NCBI RefSeq assembly: GCF_040958095.1
Contig: NC_091193.1
Location: 27,324,953 to 27,388,952, forward strand
DNA from: Procambarus clarkii
Taxonomy: Eukaryota; Arthropoda; Malacostraca; Decapoda; Cambaridae
DNA length: 64,000 nt
Reading direction: 5' to 3'
Notes under the pieces: generated by a model
The model's input: the letters and a program-made list of their open reading frames with translations, nothing else
Database searches by the model: none
What the model was told of the DNA's origin: nothing
Program-made: the position numbers and the translations under genes
Shown: positions 56,885-64,000 of the stretch, piece by piece
How positions within the stretch are numbered: position 1 is the stretch's first letter
Layout of the letters: each line of letters begins with the position of its first letter

Positions 56885-57239
56885 TGGGGAGGGGGGGTGC
56901 AGAAAGGTAAACAGTGATCAGCTGACTCTGGCGGCAGGATGTTCTCAGCCAGACTATCGTTTAAGGCTCTGGAGGTGGGCTCGCGCAGGGTCTTGACGGC
57001 TCGTTATACCCAGTGTAGAGTAGTATTTATGCATATTTAACGTGCTTGGTGTCGTAACATCACATTTGAGATAGCTTCAACCTAACCTCATATTCCCTAC
57101 CAACACCCAGTGCGCGGCCCTCACGTTGATAGTTAATTTTAATTAATTTTGTTGGGGAACGGGAATGCTGTGTATATGTATACTTTAGGCTTGTATCGCG
57201 TGCCTTTAAAGTTGAACTACTGACCCTCTCAGGATGCAA

Positions 57240-57412
57240 CCCCACAACAGTTGCTTAACTCGTGCTCTGGTACCTATTTACTACAAGGTGAACAGAAGCA
57301 TTAGGTGACAGGAAACGTGTCCAACCATTTCTATCCCACACATAGGAATTGAACCTCGGATTTCCTATTGTAAGTCGAGAACAAAGCCAACTGTACTACA
57401 GACCCTAATTTG
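57240..57412 (-). mobile_element. tRNA-derived SINE, degraded
   Basis: On the - strand, a head near 57400 is followed by a B-box-like GAGGTTCAATTCC and a GTTCACCTTGTAGTAAATAG body, like the copies at 30903 and 34985. 56885-57239 holds nothing recognised. Confidence 0.5.
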
Positions 57413-57469
57413 CACTACGAGACCTGCCCATGTTGTTGGACTTCCTATCCTCAAATTCACTCATCACAT

Positions 57470-57700
57470 TATTTATTTACTTTATTTACAAGAATATTAA
57501 GGTACAATGGATTGTTAAAGTACATACACTGGTGAATGTGACACATCCTTGCAAAGTCACTTATTAATTAATTTATTTATTTATTTATTTATTTAGACAC
57601 AAGAAGGTACATTGAGTTGAGAATGTACCGTACATACATTTGGGTTTAAGTGTAACATTCTTACAAAGTCACTAACACACACACACAGTTTCGGGAACAT
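57470..57700 (-). mobile_element. Two L2-like LINE 3' tails in tandem
   Basis: On the - strand, TGTACCTTCTTGTGTCTAAA-TAAATAAATAAA (57600-57550) and TGTACCTTAATATTCTTGTA-AATAAAG (57530-57475) are each preceded by AGTGACTTTG-AA. This parallels AGTGGCTTTACAA…TGTACCTTCTTGTATA of the + strand copies. 57701-58452 has no other recognised feature. Confidence 0.6.
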
Positions 57701-58452
57701 TTTCTCTAATTTAAATCAATCTCGTGCCAAAGTAAATTTTGTAATAACCTTAAAGAGCCAACATGTCATAATGTAGTTAAGATCAATTAGTTAATACATG
57801 TAGGTCTATAGAGTCTGGGCAGTGAAAAAGGCCAGTTTAATACAGTATAATACTGATGAATGAAGCAGGATCCTAGGCAATGCCCAAAATAGGTGAAACC
57901 TGCCAAATTTTTACCCCCCTTTCACCGCCAACTAAATTGAGGCAAAATGTTATGACCCGAGACCTTTCTATACCACTGGCTGATTTACAAATTATGTACA
58001 AAGTTATAACAAGGTTTCAAGTTTATGGAAGCCAGTTATCAACTAGTTTGAATAACTTCACACATGTAACAATCTTTCACACATGACATGTTCAAGTCTG
58101 ATTCCCAGCTGGTGGAATCAGACTTTGGGAGAGGTGCTGTGAGAATTTGAGTAGGATTCCAAAAGGGCCCAAAGAGCAGTCATTCTACTTTAGTTTTTTT
58201 TTTTTAGAATCCTATCTTAACCTTATGAAAATAAGATATATATTTTTTTATACAGTATACTTTGTACTCACCTAATTGAGCTTGTCAATTTTGAGGAGTG
58301 TGATGTAATCAAGTTGCCACTGGAGATATTTTTGGCTACTATGGGAATTCACTGACCCTACACTCAAGTTAATGACTGGCTCCCTTTCTTACAGCACCTC
58401 ACATACTGGAACACTAGAGCTGACACAGTTATGACATTCTCACTATGAATTT

Positions 58453-58593
58453 ATGACCAAACCACACATCAGATGGAGAAACGATGACATTTTCGTCCGT
58501 CCTGGACCATTATCAAGTCATACAACTTGATAATGGTCCAGGACGGCCCGAAATGTTGTCGTATCTCCATCTTCTGATGTGTGGTTTGATCAT
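58453..58593. repeat. Fold-back inverted repeat
   Basis: The arms start TGACCAAACCACACATCAGA and return as TCTGATGTGTGGTTTGATCA. The inner 22 bp (CCGTCCTGGACCATTATCAA and its complement) are perfect around a CATAC-type loop near 58520; the middle of the arms is imperfect. Confidence 0.75.
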
Positions 58594-58904
58594 CATATCT
58601 TCAGCTATGTTATTGTGACTCATCAACTTCACACTATGAGTTGTATGTCCTACAAAACTAGGGTTTCCTATTCACCTCTGTTGCCCAACACAACACCAAG
58701 CCACTAAGTTGCAGCTGTCTACCCCAGCGGGCTAGGTAATGCATGAATATAATGCTGACTGATACATCAACTCTGTCATTAGCTCAGCCTGGGTCCATCT
58801 ACTTGGACTGGTCAGTACAGTGGTGACATTCAATTCTTGTAGTCTTAAGTGGTTGACCACCATTCCATCACTCTGTACTTTTATCCCATTTATGTGCTAT
58901 ATAC

Positions 58905-59345
58905 CATACTGGCTTCACGTGGAAGATACTGGAGGGGCCAAGTACCAAATCTACACAGTAAAATAACAACATACTGGAGTGAACAATATGGAAGTAAATG
59001 CAGAATAGAACCAGTGAAGAGCAGAGGTGCCATAGGAACAATCAGAGAACACTGTATAAACATCAGCGGTCCACAGTTGTTCAACATCCTCCCAGCGAGC
59101 ATAAGAAATATTGCCGGAACAACCGTGGACATCTTCAAGAGAAAACTAGATCATTTTCTCCATTGAGTGCCGGACCAACCGGGCTGTGGTGGATATGTGG
59201 GCATGCGGGCCGCTCCAAGCAACAGCCTGGTGGACCAAACTCTCACAAGTCAAACTTGGCCTCAGGCCGGGCTTGGGGAGTAGAAGAACTCCCAGAACCC
59301 CATCAACCAGGTATCACACACAGTTCAAATAATTACTTCCTTTAG
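58905..59345 (+). pseudogene. LINE ORF2 C-terminal fragment
   Basis: YWSEQYGSKCRIEPVKSRGA, ISGPQLFNILPASIRNIAGT and VDIFKRKLDHFLH, then a stop and the continuing VPDQPGCGGYVGMR / LVDQTLTSQTWPQAGLGE segment typical of a LINE C-terminal tail. No RT core is present, and it is a different subfamily from the other LINEs here. 59346-60209 has no recognised feature. Confidence 0.55.
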
Positions 59346-60209
59346 CTGACTCTGCCATTGTTCAGAGCAAAGCAAACATCGTTAACTGTTTTCATTCTGC
59401 TAGTTACCTACTGCTTAGGTCAATATAAACAAGTCATCTCAATACACTCGCCATAATATTATAATATACAGTACTGTACTGGCTTTTGCACTCGACATCT
59501 TTCCATCACATTTTAATTTCTTTACCTATCCTGTTACCACTGCAAATGCACCTCGGACTGGCCATTTCTACTGCAGTTACTCTTGATTTTTATATGCTTA
59601 TACAAGACCAGCAACTCAAATCTATAGGCTATATAGTATAAGTGTAGGCCTAGGCACTTCCCTCGTGTATGGATGATAATGAAAATCACACCTCAAAATT
59701 AAATTCACTATCAAATAAATAATACAAAATGCCTTTTTGCAGCTAGGGAGGCCAAAGTGGAATTACAAATGGCTCTCACAAGTGTCTGCATCAACGTCTC
59801 GTCTTCAGGTTTTGGACAAAGGTGGAGTTCGTCACATTACATTAGCGGATCCCAAAACAAGGTGCAAATTATAATTAACCATTTTTTGTTAGTACCCATA
59901 GTAAACACTTTTTAATAGTAAAATCATATTTTACAGATTTTTCCGTAAAGTATAAAGGTTAACTTGTAAAACAAGACTTTGAGAGCTGTGAATATATTAT
60001 GGGTGCATTACTGGTATACAATACCTGTACCAAGTACAGTAGAATGTTTACTGGGGGAAGAAGAAATTAGAAGCAGAGTGAGTGTACAGCAGAGTGTACT
60101 TTGAAAGTCAAACTGTTGTAAGTGATATATTGCCTAAGGTTTAATTAGTATTGCTGTATATTATACTTTAAGCTATAAAGTACTGCACATCTTTTACAGT
60201 TGAACCTTG

Positions 60210-62880
60210 GGTAACGAATGTCCCTCTTTAAAAATTTGTTGGGCTATGAGCTCAATTTCTTTGTAAAATTTGAATCGTTTACGAGCTTTGCCTCGCTTTG
60301 TGAGTTTGTTGATACACGAATGGGTCAACCAAGCACGTAGTTCCTGGTGGCATGGGCGACTGCACTTTAGTTTACCAATGCCTCTTGGGTAGTGATGATC
60401 ACGCTTGAATTCTTTGTAAAGAATTTCATTGTTTTCAGCTTTTCTGTGGGGAGTCCCTATGGCTCCCTGGAGCTTATCGGGCTAATGTATGTTATATTAG
60501 ACCGGGACATTCAGAGAGGTTTCAGGGAGCAATGGCCCTGGAAAACCCCCTTGTGGTTGGGGTTTTCCTTATCTACCACCGACCTGGGTTAGGCACCCAG
60601 AAAGGTAGGCATAACAAAACAAACCCTACATTGTAAAAAACTAAAACAAAAACTGAACAGAGAGGTAGAAACTCCCTACAATCCCAAGGAAACAAGCAAA
60701 CATCACACTTTACTGGTGCACCGATCGTCCGTGCAGCCCTCCCCGCCCCAAGAGGTGGAGGGGGAACCCCGGACCTCACAGCGCCGGCTGCCGAGCATCA
60801 GTTCATAAGCTAATGTCAACCGGGATAGACACTTCTCTGGCCTCAATTTCCTAGGCGGTGTTTGCCTCGTGTGGCGTTCCCTGCCGTGTGTTATGTGGTG
60901 TGGTGGCCAGGTGTTCCTCATCAGTACCGGGGCTGCATGTGCTTAGGGGCTTCCTTCCCTAAGCGCCCTGTGAGTACTGCCCCTGTGTGACAGGATTATC
61001 TTCCCTGGGGCATTCAGGAACCATTCCCGTAGAGGTTCTTGCTGCTCGGCATTTGCCTCACCCTTGGGGCCAGCTGGGGCTTGAGGCCCTTGTTTGGCCC
61101 TGGGTAGGGACTGGTATTGTGCTGGTTAGGGCATCAAGGTGTTGCACGACCTACCACCTAAGCGGCAACCGGTATCTGTTGCCTCTGGAGACGGTGTACT
61201 TTTGCAGGGTTTTTCTTTTGTTTTTATTTTCATTTGCCTGATGGCGGTTTGCCTAGTGTGGCTATAGTTCCACTGGTAGTGTTTGGTGGCCATCTGCTAG
61301 GCCCCCGTGATTGTACATGTCGCAGGGGCTTTCAGTGTTGTCCTCTACCCCCCCCCCCTTGTTATTTTTGGGTTTTAATCGGTTAGCAACACCTTGCCCG
61401 AGCTTCCCGCAATTGTTACCCTACGGGCCCTGGAAACCCCTGTCGGGACTCGGTGGACCAGTGATGTGTCTTCCAGGTTCCAACCCATCTTGTACGGGAT
61501 TGTTGGTTGCTGTGCCCTTGTCTCCAGGTGACAGTCGCCACTTTTACCTCTGTCATGTTGCCTGTTGGGTCACTGACACCTTGACCCGGAGTCTTGCGTG
61601 AGATATTTTCTGCTTGTTCTCCAGTACTCTCCTGATGTTATTACTGTTCAGAGTACAGGCGGCATCCGTGTTCCAAGCTAGGTTTGGTTGCTGCAACACA
61701 CTAGGTTGGTTTCCCACTCAGATGCCCCGGGGCCGCCCCATTTTGGTTAGGTGCTGTTCGCCCCTTAACCTCCCTGTTCCCGGCTCCGTATTGTTTGCGG
61801 GTTTCGGGGTCGGGTCGGGGTTTAGTTGGGGCCGAGACTCGGGTGGTTTTGGGGGCTGCCCCATTCGGGTTGGGGACGGAGGTTTTCGAGCCTGTTCCTC
61901 CTGCCAAGGCTTCTGGGTCACCTACCAGCGGCCCTTTCTTGCTGCCTTTCCCCTGGACTCTTCCTTTCTTTAAGGGCAGAGGACTTGGATGATGGTTGTG
62001 CCCTGGGGCCTCTGTTGCGGGTTCCTGGGGCTGTGGGGGATGCCTGCTAGCAGTTCTGGGGCTGTTTGCCCCTGCCTGCTTCTGGGCGGAGTTTTTCGCC
62101 CATCCAGTCTGCTTGCATCCCACTTTTGCTGGTGTGTTTTCGTATCTTTTGCGTCGGTCACAGCCCTCTTTTCTGGTGGCCATTTTCTTCTGCTGGTTTC
62201 CCGGCGTGGCCACCAGGGCTGCGTTGCGGTTAGTTTATATGTGCCTAGGTGTGCGAGTGAGCGTCTTGGGTGAGTTTTTTCACTTTTTTTAGGGGTTTTA
62301 TTCTCCTGTTGTCGTTTCTTTGCTTTTCTGGTGTTTTCTGCTCGTCTTCTGTTCCTCTGGGAACGTTTGAGTGTTGATTTTACACCGGGTTTTCCGTTTT
62401 GTCTGTTTTGGGTCTGGACCCTAGGGTTTGGGCTCAGTGTCCCTGTCTGTTTATGCTTTCTCCTGCACCTTGTCCCTCGGTTTTCGATCTGTTTTGACCG
62501 TTTCCCTGGGGTTTCTGTCTGGGGGCTGTGCTTTGCCTTTCTGTGGTGTATCTCCGGCGGCAAATGTGGTGGTTTGGGCTCCCTCTGGTTCGATTCCGGG
62601 TTCCTTTGGGTTCTTTGGTTTCGTTCCGGAGGTTTCTTCCTCTTGGGCCCCCTTTGTGGGTTCAAAGGGCTTTGTTTCCTTATGTGAGACCCAGGTGTGC
62701 CTTCTGGGGTTCCGGGGTCTTCCTGGCTTGCAGACTGATCTTTTTGGGTCTTGGCACGTGTTGGGGTGGTGCTGAGACTTTGGATTTTGTTGTCGAGGTG
62801 GGCCTTTTGATGTAGTTTTGTGCCTCCTTCGCCTGGCCGGCGTGGTGCTCTCTGCCCACTGGTCGGCGGCTTGTAATTTT
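60210..62880. other. Unidentified G+T-skewed region
   Basis: About 2.7 kb with strong strand asymmetry: the + strand is rich in G and T and has many GGGTTT, TTTGGG and GGGGTT words, especially 61600-62800. Several overlapping frames of 80-230 codons exist on both strands but show no recognisable domain. The longest (61970-62665, -) is a Lys/Arg/Pro-rich low-complexity frame. It may be an old repeat, a UTR-like piece or a non-coding locus; I cannot assign it. Confidence 0.4.
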
Positions 62881-62965
62881 CTTTTCATGTGTATGTGTAC
62901 ACATGTACATGTGTACACTGTGTGTGTGCACATGTGTATGTGCATATGCACGTGTGTGTAATACA
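62880..62965. repeat. Imperfect (TG)n/(CATG) repeat at LINE tail
   Basis: GTGTACACATGTACATGTGT and TGTGTGTGCACATGTG sequence lie next to the LINE tail TTGTAATTACCTAAGTGTAG. Confidence 0.7.
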
Positions 62966-63001
62966 CCTTGTAATTACCTAAGTGTAGTTACAGGATGAGA
63001 G

Positions 63002-64000
63002 CTACGCTCGTGGTGTCCTGTCTTCCCAGCACTCTTTGTCATATAACGCTTTGAAACTACTGTACTGACGGTCTTGGCCTCCTCTTTTTCTTCTGTCTTC
63101 TAGTTTTGGCATATTTAATGCTTCTAACCTCTCCTCGTAGCTCTTGCCCTTCAGTTCTGGGAGCCACTTAGTAGCATGTCTTTGCACCTTTTCCAGTTTG
63201 TTGATGTGCTTCTTAAGATATGGGCACCACACAACAGCTGCATATTCTAGCTTTGGCCTAACAAAAGTCATGAACAATTTCTTTAGTATATCGCCATCCA
63301 TGTATTTAAAAGCAATTCTGAAGTTAGAAAGCATAGCATAGGCTCCTTGCACAATATTCTTTATGTGGTCCTCAGGTGATAGTTTTCTATCTAGAACCAC
63401 CCCTAGATCTCTTTCTTTATCAGAATTCTTTAAAGATTTCTCACATAATATATAGGTTGTGTGGGGTCTATGTTCTCCTATTCCACATTCCATAACATGG
63501 CATTTATTAACATTAAATTCCATTTGCCAAGTGGTGCTCCATATACTTATTTTGTCCAGGTCTTCTTGAAGGGCATGACAATCATCTAAATTTCTTATCC
63601 TTCCTATTATCTTAGCATCATCAGCAAACATGTTCATATAATTCTGTATACCAACTGGTAGATCATTTATGTAGACAATAAACATCACTGGTGCAAGAAC
63701 TGAACCTTGTGGTACTCCACTTTTGACATTTCTCCATTCCGATACATTGCCTCTGATTACTGCCCTCATTTTTCTATCAGTCAGAAAATTTTTCATCCAT
63801 GTTAGAAGCTTACCTGTCACCCCTCCAATATTTTCCAGTTTCCAGAACAACCTCTTATGTGGAACTCTGTCGAAAGCCTTTTTTAGGTCCAGATAGATGC
63901 AGTCAACCCAACCATCTCTTTCCTGTAATATCTTTGTGGCTCGATCATAGAAACTGAGTAAATTCGATATACAGGATCTTCCAGATCGAAAACCATACTG
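63002..64000 (-). CDS. CR1-like LINE reverse transcriptase, cut by window edge
   Basis: The frame is open from the right edge (QYGFRSGRSCISNLLSFYDR, then WVDCIYLDLKKAFDRVPHKR). It continues SGVPQGSVLAPVMFIVYIND, the active-site box MFADDAKII, then LEYAAVVWCPYLKKHINKLE and KVQRHATKWLPELKGKSYEE. Near 63085 KLEDRRKRG jumps to YSSFKALYDKECWEDRTPRA. About 70 codons present in the sister fragment at 26827-27174 are missing, with the frame preserved. The 3' UTR ends TTAGGTAATTACA and enters TG repeats. The upstream part lies outside the window; the internal deletion makes function doubtful. Confidence 0.8.
   Translation of the reverse strand, partial: QYGFRSGRSCISNLLSFYDRATKILQERDGWVDCIYLDLKKAFDRVPHKRLFWKLENIGGVTGKLLTWMKNFLTDRKMRAVIRGNVSEWRNVKSGVPQGSVLAPVMFIVYINDLPVGIQNYMNMFADDAKIIGRIRNLDDCHALQEDLDKISIWSTTWQMEFNVNKCHVMECGIGEHRPHTTYILCEKSLKNSDKERDLGVVLDRKLSPEDHIKNIVQGAYAMLSNFRIAFKYMDGDILKKLFMTFVRPKLEYAAVVWCPYLKKHINKLEKVQRHATKWLPELKGKSYEERLEALNMPKLEDRRKRGGQDRQYSSFKALYDKECWEDRTPRA

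Noticed and set aside
61970..62665. 231-codon Lys/Arg/Pro-rich ORF on the - strand
   Set aside because: Low-complexity product of G+T skew on the other strand; no domain, and overlapping frames are equally open.

Overview
The window looks like repeat-dominated nuclear DNA of an arthropod, most probably a decapod crustacean. The basis is the mix of very long mini- and microsatellites, CR1/L2-like and I-like LINEs, a Penelope-like element, tRNA-derived SINEs and a hAT relic; no ribosomal, organellar or bacterial signature is visible. The species assignment is inference. I see no convincing host protein-coding gene. Nearly all long open frames are either retroelement proteins or artefacts of tandem repeats whose unit lacks stop codons.

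Layout. 1-11.3 kb: tandem repeats (47-, 20-, 52-, 27-, 20-, 29- and about 32-bp units) with (TA)n and (CA)n tracts, one MITE-like element, two SINE heads and LINE tails. 11.3-18.4 kb: a nest of LINEs. An L2-like copy on the + strand sits among fragments of a CR1-like family on the - strand, one of which keeps a nearly complete reverse transcriptase. 18.6-22.1 kb: a 3.5-kb 16-bp minisatellite with internal segmental duplications. 22.1-25.1 kb: CpG-containing DNA with a CRE and two CCAAT-type boxes, cut by a decayed hAT transposon. 25.5-31.3 kb: short tandem repeats, CR1/L2 pieces, an SGNH-esterase ORF1 relic, (CT)n and a SINE. 31.4-34.7 kb: an I-like LINE with a 42-bp minisatellite of about 50 copies in its 3' coding part. 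35.4-38.4 kb: a 44-bp minisatellite and SINEs.

38.8-45.1 kb: an apparently full-length I/Nimb-like LINE on the - strand (ORF1 with zinc knuckles; ORF2 with endonuclease, RT and RNase H), flanked by a 14-bp target duplication. It lies inside a GC-rich repeat that resumes at 45.2-46.1 kb. 46.5-49.0 kb: an inverted LINE ORF1 segment with a poly-A tail and a 17-bp target duplication. 49.0-55.4 kb: one (TA)n tract split by a putative solo LTR and by a complex Penelope-like insertion. The Penelope part has inverted arms, one full 2.7-kb unit and three hammerhead-ribozyme-like motifs. 55.7-64 kb: LINE and hAT fragments, a SINE, a fold-back element, 2.7 kb of unidentified G+T-skewed DNA, and a CR1-like RT running off the right edge.

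The most interesting signals are: the Penelope insertion, which looks primed from both ends of a (TA)n break; its hammerhead-like motif, in which the two changed core positions could still pair; the repeated placement of CR1-like copies between (CA)n tracts; and a UAACG ORF1/ORF2 junction in the intact LINE.
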